A DNA stretch of 29,619 bases from Pauljensenia sp902373545 (GTDB lineage Bacteria > Actinomycetota > Actinomycetes > Actinomycetales > Actinomycetaceae), in the NCBI RefSeq assembly GCF_041432775.1, contig NZ_JAPWAG010000028.1, forward strand, positions 1-29,619. The letters run 5' to 3'. The position numbers were made by a program, and so were the translations under genes. Below, one piece after another: positions 23,144-29,619 of this stretch. Each line of letters starts with the position of its first letter. Position 1 is the stretch's first letter. Under the pieces are notes generated by a model. It did not search any database. It was given only the letters and a program-made list of their open reading frames with translations, and was not told where the DNA came from.

Positions 23144-24622
23144 ATGAATAGGATCCGCATCCGCTTCATCCGATGCATCGGAGCATCGGTAGCCACGCTC
23201 GCCTGCGTTGGCCTCTTCCCCCTATCAGCCGCTGCCACCGACGTCGACGCAGACGCCGCAACGCCAGCCGCCGCCCAATCCGGCCCACAATCAGGCGCAC
23301 AGTCGGGTGCGAGCACACCCACCGCACCAGCCACGCCCGAGGCACCCCCCGCCTCGCCCGAAGCCACCCCCGACCGGACAGCCTCCACGACGCCCGAGGC
23401 CACCCCGGCCTCGTCGGACGATGCTCCCCCGACGCCCGACCCGGCGCAGCCCGAACCGGGTGACCCCGCCGAACCCGCGCCGGATAATCCCGCCGAACCC
23501 GAACCCCCAGCACCCGTCACCTCCCAGTGGGTGCGCCATACCGAGGGCTGGCGCTACGAGAGTTCGGACGGAACCTGGCTCAAGGACGGCGTCTTTGACG
23601 TCGGCGGCGTGCGCTACGCCTTCAATGCCGACGGCTTCGTGCCCCGTGGCTGGTACCGTGGGTCCGACGGCGTCTGGTACGCGTCGACCGAGAACGGCGT
23701 GCGCACCGGCTGGTACCGCGACGGCGCGGCCTGGTACCTGCTGACCGACTCCGGGGCCATGACCACCGGATGGCAGGTCTCCGACGGCGCTTGGTACTAC
23801 CTCGACCCCGACCGCGGCGGCATGATGGCCACCGGATGGACCACAATCGCCGGCACCTGGTACCACTTCGACGCTTCCGGCGCTATGAGCGAAGCCGCGT
23901 GGGTCTGGGCCGGAGCCTGGTACTACCTGGGCGACTCCGGCGCGATGGCCACCGGCTGGTTCCAGACGGGCGGCAGCTGGTACTACGCGGACTCGTCCGG
24001 CGCAATGGCCACCGGATGGCTGCGCGACGGCTCCTGGTACTACCTGCGATCCTCGGGTGCCATGGCCACCGGATGGCTCCAGGAGGGCGCGAACTGGTAC
24101 TACCTCGACCCGAACTCCGGGGGCGCGATGGCGACCTCCTGGGCGATGGTCGACGGCAGCTGGAACTACTTCGACCGGTGGAGCGGCTTCTGGGTGTCCG
24201 GGCGCGCCAGCTTCGAGGCCGACTGGAACTACGCGAAGACCCTGTACAGCCCCACGAACTACCTGATCGTCGTCGACACGAACGCCCCGCACTGCATGAC
24301 GTTCTACTGGGCGGCCGGCTCATGGCAGCCACTGACCGACATGCCCTGCTCCGTCGGAAAACCCTCCACCCCGACCGTCACCGGCACCTTCTCCATCAAG
24401 AACCGCGGCCACTCCTTCGGGCACGGGTACACCGCCTACTGGTGGACGCAGTTCCACGGCGACTACCTGTTCCACTCGATTCTCTACCACGAGGGCACCA
24501 TGTCGGTACTGGACGGGACCCTCGGCGGGCACGTGTCCCACGGATGCGTGCGCCTGCGCTACTCGGACGCCAAGTGGCTGCACGACACGATCCCCTCGGG
24601 CACCTACGTGACGATCTACTGA
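23144..24622 (+). CDS. Secreted L,D-transpeptidase with choline-binding-type repeats
   Basis: This is a cell-wall enzyme that would form L,D (3-3) peptide cross-links or attach groups to peptidoglycan. The 492-residue protein has a signal peptide (about 1-31), a Pro/Ala/Glu-rich linker (about 35-125), and about nine aromatic repeats of the GWxxxGxWYYLxxxGAMAT type (about 169-350), which resemble choline- or glucan-binding repeats. The C-terminal YkuD domain (about 365-492) has the catalytic motif SHGCVRL with His466 and Cys468. Two further cysteines (PHCMTF and DMPCSVG) may form a disulfide. The ATG at 23144 follows GAGGTG by five bases. Binding repeats before a YkuD domain suggest the repeats hold the enzyme on wall polymers; whether they bind choline here is unknown. 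It has its own promoter region, and a 19-bp repeat array follows directly. Confidence 0.93.
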   Translation: MNRIRIRFIRCIGASVATLACVGLFPLSAAATDVDADAATPAAAQSGPQSGAQSGASTPTAPATPEAPPASPEATPDRTASTTPEATPASSDDAPPTPDPAQPEPGDPAEPAPDNPAEPEPPAPVTSQWVRHTEGWRYESSDGTWLKDGVFDVGGVRYAFNADGFVPRGWYRGSDGVWYASTENGVRTGWYRDGAAWYLLTDSGAMTTGWQVSDGAWYYLDPDRGGMMATGWTTIAGTWYHFDASGAMSEAAWVWAGAWYYLGDSGAMATGWFQTGGSWYYADSSGAMATGWLRDGSWYYLRSSGAMATGWLQEGANWYYLDPNSGGAMATSWAMVDGSWNYFDRWSGFWVSGRASFEADWNYAKTLYSPTNYLIVVDTNAPHCMTFYWAAGSWQPLTDMPCSVGKPSTPTVTGTFSIKNRGHSFGHGYTAYWWTQFHGDYLFHSILYHEGTMSVLDGTLGGHVSHGCVRLRYSDAKWLHDTIPSGTYVTIY

Positions 24623-24631
24623 GCGGCGCTT

Positions 24632-24808
24632 GCGGATAGGTTAGGCGCTTGCGGATAGGTTACGCCTTCGCGGATAGGTTACGCCCTCGCGGATAGGTTG
24701 CACCTTCACGGATAGGTTGCACCCTCGCGGATAGGTTGCGCCCTCGCGGATAGGTTGTGAGGCTATCCGTATGTTCATAAGCTATCCGCGTGCTCGCTTC
24801 CTATCCGC
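24632..24808. repeat. 19-bp phased repeat array: seven direct, three inverted
   Basis: GCGGATAGGTT occurs at 24632, 24651, 24670, 24689, 24708 (first base A), 24727 and 24746, an exact 19-base step. The reversed core CTATCCG follows at 24763, 24782 and 24801, again exactly 19 apart. The spacer within each unit varies (GCGCTT, ACGCCTTC, ACGCCCTC and similar). CGCTTGCGGATAG in the first units can pair with CTATCCGCAAGCG in the last, so the transcript could fold into a long hairpin. The array begins ten bases after the L,D-transpeptidase stop. It has no spacers of CRISPR type. Confidence 0.85.
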
Positions 24809-25134
24809 AAGCGACGGGCACCTGACTGCGGACACCTGGTGTTATAGGACATCACGTGTGGGTCGGTGGTCAGTTCCAGGAGCGGCGGACGGATGTGCTC
24901 AGTTCAGGGGTAGCCTCATTGGCTCCAGGGGTGGCACCATCGGCCGGACAGGTGGCTGCTTGGGCCCCTTCATGCGCAGGTTAACCCCACAGGTGGTAGC
25001 CCAGGCAGGCCGCCCACACTGCCACCTATCGGGCCCAGCTGCGCAGGAACGGGTTAACGCGACCAGTAAAAGGGCCCACGCGCACACCAGCCTCCCACCC
25101 CTCAGGGGCCAGAGAGCGGTCACCACACAAAAGT

Positions 25135-25237
25135 CGCACGTAATTTCCCTCGGTCAGTTTTCGAGAGCCCCTGAAATCGTTGCAATTCCAACGACATGAA
25201 TTCAAATGTTGAAATAGTCAGAAGGGAATTACGTGCG
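25135..25237. repeat. 103-bp inverted-repeat element, copy B
   Basis: Same length, same perfect 11-bp ends (CGCACGTAATT and AATTACGTGCG) and same inner CGTTGCAATTCCAACG (25178-25193) as the copy at 464-566. The right 60 positions match copy A at 52; positions 12-43 match at only 14 of 32, so the ends, the inner palindrome and the spacing are what is kept. Confidence 0.75.
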
Positions 25238-25422
25238 ACATTGTTCAGCAACCACCCACAAGACCTGACCGGACCTGCCCGGACGACGGGCTCCGCAGGA
25301 AGCGGCACCCCGCACCCAGAAGCCAGGCACACAGAATCCATACACAGGGCACAATGCAGTATTGACAGGAACGAGGCAAACACGACCAACTAAAAAGTGA
25401 CTTTCCCGCGCGACAAAGCCGA

Positions 25423-25466
25423 AAAGTCACGCTCCCAGCAACACAAAGTCACCCTTCCAGCAACAC
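25423..25466. repeat. Tandem pair of 22-bp units
   Basis: AAAGTCACGCTCCCAGCAAC plus AC (25423-25444) is followed directly by a copy with three changes (25445-25466). A reversed GTGACTTT at about 25397-25404 precedes them. The pair abuts the right inverted repeat of the 650-bp segment. Confidence 0.65.
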
Positions 25467-25513
25467 GTAGTGTCCTATAACCCAGATCCCGCGCCCGGAA
25501 CAGACAACGACGA

Positions 25514-25544
25514 AGCCCCGGGATTTCTACGGAATCCCGGGGCT
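25514..25544 (-). terminator. Terminator of tRNA-Ser(GCU)
   Basis: AGCCCCGGGATT (25514-25525) pairs perfectly with AATCCCGGGGCT (25533-25544) around a seven-base loop. On the minus strand it is followed by TCGTCGTTGTCTG. It lies five bases beyond the tRNA 3' end. Confidence 0.85.
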
Positions 25545-25549
25545 GGGAG

Positions 25550-25639
25550 CGGAGACGGCGGGATTTGAACCCGCGAGGGGCTATGCACCCCTACCTCCTT
25601 AGCAGGGAGGCGCACTCGACCGGACTATGCGACGTCTCC
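25550..25639 (-). tRNA. tRNA-Ser, anticodon GCU
   Basis: Read on the minus strand, the 90-base gene has acceptor arms GGAGACG and CGTCTCC with discriminator G. The anticodon stem CTCCC/GGGAG-like frames CTGCTAA (anticodon GCT, reading AGC/AGU). A long variable arm is typical of serine tRNAs, and the T arm is CGGGTTCAAATCCCG. CCA is not encoded. A TAGAGT box at 25650-25655 (minus strand) is a plausible -10. A strong terminator follows. Confidence 0.95.
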
Positions 25640-25718
25640 AGTGCCGACTACTCTAGGACATTTTTGCCGCGAACGCGAACCGCACCCGCCGCACACGCCC
25701 GAGAACCTGTCGACATGG

Positions 25719-25805
25719 CGGAGGGCGAGGGATTCGAACCCCCGGTGCCATTGCTGACACAACGGTTTTCAAGACCGTCTCTTTCGGCCACTCAGACAGC
25801 CCTCC
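25719..25805 (-). tRNA. tRNA-Ser, anticodon UGA
   Basis: Read on the minus strand, the 87-base gene has a perfect seven-pair acceptor stem (GGAGGGC/GCCCTCC) with discriminator G, a D arm with GAGTGGCCGAAAG, anticodon loop CTTGAAA (anticodon TGA, reading UCA), a long variable arm, and the T arm GGGGTTCGAATCCC. CCA is not encoded. It lies 79 bases upstream of tRNA-Ser(GCU). No clear terminator separates the two. Confidence 0.95.
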
Positions 25806-25816
25806 AGACCTGCCTC

Positions 25817-25822
25817 ATCCTA
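25817..25822 (-). promoter_or_regulatory. Putative -10 box of tRNA-Ser(UGA)
   Basis: TAGGAT on the minus strand lies 11 bases before the tRNA 5' end, the right distance for a short tRNA leader. No convincing -35 box was found. Confidence 0.35.
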
Positions 25823-25962
25823 CAGGAACAGACTCACACACGCGAAGCCGACGGTACGGGCACAGGCACCGCCCACCCTGCGCCAGAGGGAGAGGTTGGG
25901 GCGGGCGCGCACCACATCTGCGGGATCGCTCCAGCGCTTACCGCGCAGCGCGAACAAAGAGG

Positions 25963-25992
25963 CGGACCCGGGGTGCACACGCCCCGGGTCCG
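25963..25992 (-). terminator. Terminator of the AGE-family gene
   Basis: CGGACCCGGGG (25963-25973) pairs perfectly with CCCCGGGTCCG (25982-25992) around an eight-base loop. On the minus strand it is followed by CCTCTTTGTTCG. It lies 16 bases past the stop of the AGE-family gene. Confidence 0.85.
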
Positions 25993-26008
25993 ATCCCAAT
26001 CGCAGCTA

Positions 26009-27349
26009 TCAGCCTCGCAGGCCGAAGAAGTTCCAGGACTTCTTGTCGGGCGCCGGCTCCTCGGGATGGTCGAGGAGGCCGCGCGAAAGCGCGGGCGCCG
26101 TCGGCGGCCACAGCGGCACGCGGATCGCGAGCATCGCCTGGATCGCGTGGTACACATCCCAGCGCGAGGACTTGGCGGGCTGGACGCTCTCATTGTGAGG
26201 ACCGAGGCGGCGAATCCAGCGACCGGGCTGGGTGATCAGGTAGTCGTGGATGTAGTCAATGAAGGACCGGTAGCAGTGCTCGAAGTGCTCGACCTCGTCG
26301 ATGCGATGCCCGTCGTCGAGCATGGCTCGGCGCACGGCGACGGTCGCGCACACGCCCTCACACACGACCCACTGCTGATGCTCGTCCTCGCCGGGCACAG
26401 GATCACCGTTGTCATCAACGCCGGTCGAGAAGCCGGGGGCGCCGTCGATGCGACGCCAGCCGTCAACGCGTGCGCGCTCGAAGAGTTCGGTGCCGAGCTC
26501 GAGCAGGTAGTCGGGGACGGCCCAGCCCATCGAGCGCAGGCCGGCGCGCACCTGAAGAGCGAAACGCGCGAGCTGCATGGAGTGACCGGTGACGTAGCCC
26601 TCGTGGTAGCGGCGCCCGTCGTTGCACAGCTTGCCGGCCTCGAGGCTGGGCTCCCACTCCTCGTTGTAGTACTCGGGCAGGCGCCAGTTGTTCTTGGAGG
26701 CCACCTTGTGGGCGAAAGCCGCCATCTTTTCGGCGCGATCCAGCCACTCGGGCTCGGTCGTGGCCTCGGCGGCGGCCATGTAGGCCTCGATCGTGTGGAT
26801 GAGAGTGCCCAGGGCGTGGACGGGCTCAGGCTCGGTGAAGGCCTCGTCGTACTGATCCCACACGAGACCGTAGTCGTCGATCCAGTAGTCCTTCTGCTCC
26901 TGGAGCATGGTCTCGAGGAGCTCGTGGGCGCCGGGCCGGTTGGCGACGGTCGCGGCGGCCACGCCGAGCAGGGCGTAGACGGTGTGGTACTGGGACTTCA
27001 CGCGGGAGGCCTCATCCCAGGGGACGCCGTGGCCATCCCCGTCGGGTTCAGGCTTGATCTGGTACCACATGCCGCCGTTGACGGGGTCGGTGAAGTACTC
27101 GGTCAGCGACTTGACAGCGTGGTCGGCGTAGCGGCGGGTGCCGGGCAGGCCCATGAGGGCACCCAGGGAGAAGATGTACGCCATGCGTCCCGTGACGGCC
27201 AGGTCGATGGACCTGGTCAGGTCCGGTTTGCCGTCTGCGTCCAGGTGCGCGAAGCCGGTGGCCACGATGGACCCCTCGGCCTCTTCAATGAGCGCCTGCA
27301 TGTTGGTGCTCAGCCAACGGTTATGTTCGATGGAATCAAACCATCCCAC
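26009..27349 (-). CDS. AGE-family sugar isomerase/epimerase
   Basis: This 446-residue cytoplasmic protein belongs to the N-acylglucosamine 2-epimerase superfamily, an (alpha/alpha)6 barrel group that includes mannose isomerase and the sulfoquinovose/mannose isomerase YihS. Recognisable segments are GRMAYIFSLGALMG, NGGMWYQI, KSQYHTVYALLG, TIEAYMAA, YVTGHSMQLARFAL with His256, and WDVYHAIQAML with His401, the two histidines that fit the catalytic pair of YihS-like enzymes. The usual GHxxEW motif reads GHSMQL here, losing the glutamate, so the exact reaction is uncertain. The start is GTG at 27349 with AGGAGG six bases upstream. It stands alone, divergent from phosphoglucomutase, with its own terminator. 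A sugar aldose-ketose isomerase is the best guess. Confidence 0.85.
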   Translation of the reverse strand: MGWFDSIEHNRWLSTNMQALIEEAEGSIVATGFAHLDADGKPDLTRSIDLAVTGRMAYIFSLGALMGLPGTRRYADHAVKSLTEYFTDPVNGGMWYQIKPEPDGDGHGVPWDEASRVKSQYHTVYALLGVAAATVANRPGAHELLETMLQEQKDYWIDDYGLVWDQYDEAFTEPEPVHALGTLIHTIEAYMAAAEATTEPEWLDRAEKMAAFAHKVASKNNWRLPEYYNEEWEPSLEAGKLCNDGRRYHEGYVTGHSMQLARFALQVRAGLRSMGWAVPDYLLELGTELFERARVDGWRRIDGAPGFSTGVDDNGDPVPGEDEHQQWVVCEGVCATVAVRRAMLDDGHRIDEVEHFEHCYRSFIDYIHDYLITQPGRWIRRLGPHNESVQPAKSSRWDVYHAIQAMLAIRVPLWPPTAPALSRGLLDHPEEPAPDKKSWNFFGLRG

Positions 27350-27458
27350 GATGTTCCTCCTGCCAAAACAGCCACGGTCTGCGGTGACCGACCTCTCATA
27401 GGATAGTCGCTCCCTCCCTCATTTGGGAATACGTCCATCCACGCGCTCCTCAATCGGG

Positions 27459-27521
27459 GACGAGGCCGGGGCGCAATATGCGCTGACCTGCGGTTTTGCG
27501 CCCGCGAAGCCACGGCCTCGT
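27459..27521. repeat. Nested inverted repeat between the AGE gene and pgm
   Basis: ACGAGGCC (27460-27467) pairs with GGCCTCGT (27514-27521), and inside it GGGCGCA (27469-27475) pairs with TGCGCCC (27497-27503). The left arm is an exact copy of the recurring 14-mer. The flanking genes point away from it, so it is not a terminator for either. The sequence AGCCACGGCCTCGT at its right end also occurs next to the recR stop (6423-6436). Confidence 0.55.
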
Positions 27522-27598
27522 ACCAGGAACAGTAATGAGCTGTTTCACGCCGTGGACGGACCTACGCAGAAGTGGAGGTTACGTGCAACACTGTCCCT

Positions 27599-29275
27599 AT
27601 GCATGATCGAGCTGGCACACGTGCCCTTCCAGAAGACCTCATCAACGTCGACGATGTCATCTCCGCCTACTACGACATCGTCCCTGACCCGACCGACGTG
27701 GGACAGCGCGTCGCGTTCGGAACGTCGGGCCACCGCGGCGCCTCGCTGGACGCTAAGTTCAACGAGGCGCACATCATCGCCATCACCGCGGCGATCATCG
27801 AGTACCGCGCGTCGCAGGGTATCAACGGACCGCTGTTCATCGGCCGTGACACGCACGCCCTGAGCGAGCCCGCGTGGCGTACCGCCCTGGAGGTCCTCGC
27901 GGCCGCCGGCATCGACACGCGCATTGACTCGCGCGGCTCCTACACGCCGACCCCCGCCGTGTCTGTCGCGATCCTGGGCGCGAACGGCGCGCCGGCGAAT
28001 CTGCGCACCGAGGGCGACGGCCTGGCCGACGGCATCGTCGTGACCCCCAGCCACAACCCGCCGCGCGACGGCGGCTTCAAGTACAACCCGCCTCACGGCG
28101 GCCCCGCTGACACGGACGCGACCGGTTGGATCGCGGCGCGCGCGAACGAGCTGCTGGATTCGGGCGAGTGGAAGGACGTTCCGCGCGTCACCGGCTCCGA
28201 GCTGCTGCACGACCCGAACATCAAGCCCTTCGATTACCTGGAGTTCTACGTCTCGCAGCTGGACCAGGTTGTCGACATTGAGGCGATCCGCAACGCGGGC
28301 GTGCGCATCGGCGCCGACCCGCTGGGCGGCGCGTCCATCGACTACTGGGCGGCCATCGGCGAGCGTTACAGCCTGGATCTGACGGTCGTCAACCCCGAGG
28401 TGGACCCGGCGTGGCCGTTCATGACGCTGGACTGGGACGGCAAGATCCGCATGGACTGCTCCTCACCCTACGCGATGGCGTCTCTGCGTCAGGCCATGAC
28501 CCCCGACGCCGAGGGCAACACCCCCTACGACATCGCGACCGGCAACGACGCGGATTCGGATCGCCACGGCATCGTCACCCCCGACGGCCTGATGAACCCG
28601 AACCACTTCCTGGCTGTGGCCATCGAGTACCTGTTCACGCACCGTCCCGGGTGGAGCGAGGATGCGGCCGTGGGTAAGACCCTGGTGTCTTCCGCACTCA
28701 TTGACCGCGTCGTGGCCGCCATGGGCCGCAAGCTGATCGAGGTGCCCGTGGGCTTCAAGTACTTCGTGCCCGGCCTGCTGTCCGGCACCGTCGGTTTCGG
28801 CGGCGAGGAGAGTGCGGGAGCCTCGTTCCTGCGCAAGGACGGCACCGTGTGGTCGACCGATAAGGACGGCATCATCCTGGCGCTGCTCGCCTCGGAGATC
28901 CTGGCCGTGACTGGCAAGACCCCGTCGCAGCTGCATAGGGAGCAGGTGGAGCGCTTCGGCGCTTCCGCGTACGCTCGTATCGACGCGGCTGCCTCCCGCG
29001 AGGAGAAGGCGAAGCTCGCGGCCCTGTCCGCGGACGACGTGACCGCGACCGAGCTGGCCGGGGATCCGATCGTCGCGAAGCTGGTGCGCGCGCCCGGTAA
29101 CGATGCGCCCATCGGCGGCCTGAAGGTGACGACAGAGTCCGCGTGGTTCGCGGCTCGCCCGTCGGGCACCGAGGACGTGTACAAGATCTACGCGGAGTCC
29201 TTCAAGGGTGCCGAGCACCTGGCCGAGGTCCAGGAGGCCGCCAAGCAGGTCGTGTCCGACGCCCTGAACGGCTGA
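27599..29275 (+). CDS. pgm: Phosphoglucomutase (alpha-D-glucose phosphate-specific)
   Basis: This enzyme interconverts glucose 1-phosphate and glucose 6-phosphate, linking glycolysis with glycogen and sugar-nucleotide synthesis. The 558-residue protein aligns from its first residues with E. coli Pgm (MHDRAGTRALPEDLIN versus AIHNRAGQPAQQSDLIN). It has FGTSGHRG, the phosphoserine loop TPSHNPP with Ser151, the metal loop NDADSDRHG (Asp317, Asp319, Asp321), a sugar-binding GGEESAGASF and a phosphate-binding ARPSGTED near residue 518. The ATG at 27599 is chosen from this alignment. The nearest GGAGG (27574-27578) is 20 bases upstream, too far for a normal ribosome binding site, so initiation may be leaderless or otherwise unusual; an in-frame GTG at 27572 would add nine residues. 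Two hairpins follow the stop. Confidence 0.95.
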   Translation: MHDRAGTRALPEDLINVDDVISAYYDIVPDPTDVGQRVAFGTSGHRGASLDAKFNEAHIIAITAAIIEYRASQGINGPLFIGRDTHALSEPAWRTALEVLAAAGIDTRIDSRGSYTPTPAVSVAILGANGAPANLRTEGDGLADGIVVTPSHNPPRDGGFKYNPPHGGPADTDATGWIAARANELLDSGEWKDVPRVTGSELLHDPNIKPFDYLEFYVSQLDQVVDIEAIRNAGVRIGADPLGGASIDYWAAIGERYSLDLTVVNPEVDPAWPFMTLDWDGKIRMDCSSPYAMASLRQAMTPDAEGNTPYDIATGNDADSDRHGIVTPDGLMNPNHFLAVAIEYLFTHRPGWSEDAAVGKTLVSSALIDRVVAAMGRKLIEVPVGFKYFVPGLLSGTVGFGGEESAGASFLRKDGTVWSTDKDGIILALLASEILAVTGKTPSQLHREQVERFGASAYARIDAAASREEKAKLAALSADDVTATELAGDPIVAKLVRAPGNDAPIGGLKVTTESAWFAARPSGTEDVYKIYAESFKGAEHLAEVQEAAKQVVSDALNG

Positions 29276-29289
29276 ACACGTTGACAAGG

Positions 29290-29338
29290 CCCGCCTGAGG
29301 CGGGTTGAGGGGGCGGCGCTCATGCGAGCGCCGCCCCC
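29290..29338 (+). terminator. Double hairpin terminator after pgm
   Basis: CCCGCC-TGA-GGCGGG (29290-29304) is followed by a perfect 12-pair stem, GGGGGCGGCGCT (29309-29320) with AGCGCCGCCCCC (29327-29338), around a six-base loop. GTTGTCATG follows on the plus strand. The first hairpin begins 14 bases after the pgm stop. Confidence 0.85.
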
Positions 29339-29433
29339 GTTGTCATGTCGCGCCGAAGCCATCGCTAATGGTCACGCCACGGCCCACGTGATCACAGCGG
29401 AAGCGCGACGAGGCGCGAGCATACACGGCCTGT

Positions 29434-29600
29434 TAAACTGACGGGTAGGACAAGGGCTGAAACGGATACTTGGCAGCGCGAGCTGTTAGATGATGACCGC
29501 GAAACCCGGTGATCAAGTGCCCAAGGACAAAAAGCCTTCGCGGCGGCAGACTGATACCACGTCCTGCAAACCCCCTTCCCTGTGGGTTGGGGGTTTCGTG
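29434..29600 (+). ncRNA. Probable structured small RNA, class unknown
   Basis: This segment has no open reading frame but has the parts of a small RNA gene. TAAACT (29434-29439) fits a -10 box. AGGAC (29447-29451), near the expected start, can pair with GTCCT (29561-29565), closing the structure just before a terminator. Inside, GGCAGC-GCGA-GCTGTT (29472-29487) forms a GNRA-loop hairpin, CCGCGAA (29497-29503) pairs with TTCGCGG (29537-29543), and CTTGG (29469-29473) can pair with CCAAG (29521-29525). No known riboswitch or RNA family was recognised by eye. It could also be the leader of a gene beyond the right edge. Confidence 0.5.
29568..29596 (+). terminator. Terminator of the putative small RNA
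   Basis: AAACCCCC (29568-29575) pairs with GGGGGTTT (29589-29596). After a TT/TT mismatch the stem continues with CCC/GGG around TGT. TTTCGTGC follows. It is nearly symmetrical and could stop transcription from either side. Confidence 0.75.
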
Positions 29601-29619
29601 CTATCTGCTGGGCCCAGTT

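Larger units (their letters stand above)
24836..25485. mobile_element. 650-bp gene-free segment bounded by imperfect inverted repeats
   Basis: GTTATAGGACATCACGTGT (24841-24859) and ACACGTAGTGTCCTATAAC (25463-25481) are reverse complements at 17 of 19 positions. The match runs on outward, with one inserted base, to CTGG at the left tip (24836) and CCAG at the right tip (25485). No transposase or other gene lies inside. The interior holds degenerate CAGGGGTGGC-type units (24905, 24926, 24949, 24990), the second copy of the 103-bp element and a 22-bp tandem pair. It may be a non-autonomous or decayed insertion element; no target duplication could be defined. Confidence 0.5.

Noticed and set aside
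24632..24808. CRISPR array
   Set aside because: The step is 19 bases with a conserved core of 7-11 and no unique spacers, some units are reversed, and no cas gene is near.
25565..27406. 613-codon plus-strand frame over the two tRNAs and the AGE gene
   Set aside because: It runs through two tRNA genes and is antisense to the AGE-family coding sequence.
28463..29362. 299-codon minus-strand frame opposite pgm
   Set aside because: Antisense shadow of the phosphoglucomutase C-terminal half; it also crosses the pgm terminator hairpins.

Overview
The window is high-GC actinobacterial DNA. Several traits fit the oral/mucosal Actinomycetaceae (Actinomyces or Schaalia, perhaps S. odontolytica-like): an LARTG-type sorting signal on a giant multidomain surface protein, an L,D-transpeptidase carrying choline-binding-type GWYY repeats, GTG starts, and a dnaX-recR pair with a very long Pro/Ala-rich DnaX tail. 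The genus is an inference from gene content; no rRNA is present.

Layout. 1-1120 is a long stretch without a credible gene, filled with inverted repeats and short motif arrays. 1173-10380 is a minus-strand block read right to left: dnaX, recR, an OmpR-type response regulator and its sensor kinase, aspartokinase (with an internal start for a beta subunit) and aspartate-semialdehyde dehydrogenase. 10522-18056 holds a 2476-residue cell-wall-anchored adhesin-like protein with its terminator. 18497-22904 is a compact five-gene minus-strand operon: DUF4418 membrane protein, DUF6273 protein, two FtsX/MacB-type permeases, and an ATPase. 23144-24622 is a plus-strand secreted L,D-transpeptidase. 24623-25549 is a second repeat-rich stretch without genes. 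It is followed by tRNA-Ser(GCU) and tRNA-Ser(UGA), both minus strand, an AGE-family sugar isomerase/epimerase (minus), a divergent phosphoglucomutase (plus), and at the right edge a probable structured small RNA with its own terminator.

How the genes fit together. lysC and asd make aspartate-semialdehyde for lysine/diaminopimelate, threonine and methionine. dnaX and recR are the usual replication/repair pair. The adhesin, the L,D-transpeptidase and the DUF4418-ABC operon all concern the cell envelope. Phosphoglucomutase and the AGE protein act on sugars.

The least ordinary content is intergenic. A 103-bp element with perfect 11-bp ends occurs twice, about 24.7 kb apart. The second copy lies inside a 650-bp gene-free segment bounded by imperfect inverted repeats of about 23 bp. 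Around both copies, unrelated short motifs recur every 19-22 bp, in places switching strand; the clearest case is seven direct plus three inverted copies on an exact 19-bp pitch just after the L,D-transpeptidase. A 14-mer, GACGAGGCCGGGGC, is exact five times and is mostly intergenic. All domain names come from reading the translated sequence; no database search was run.
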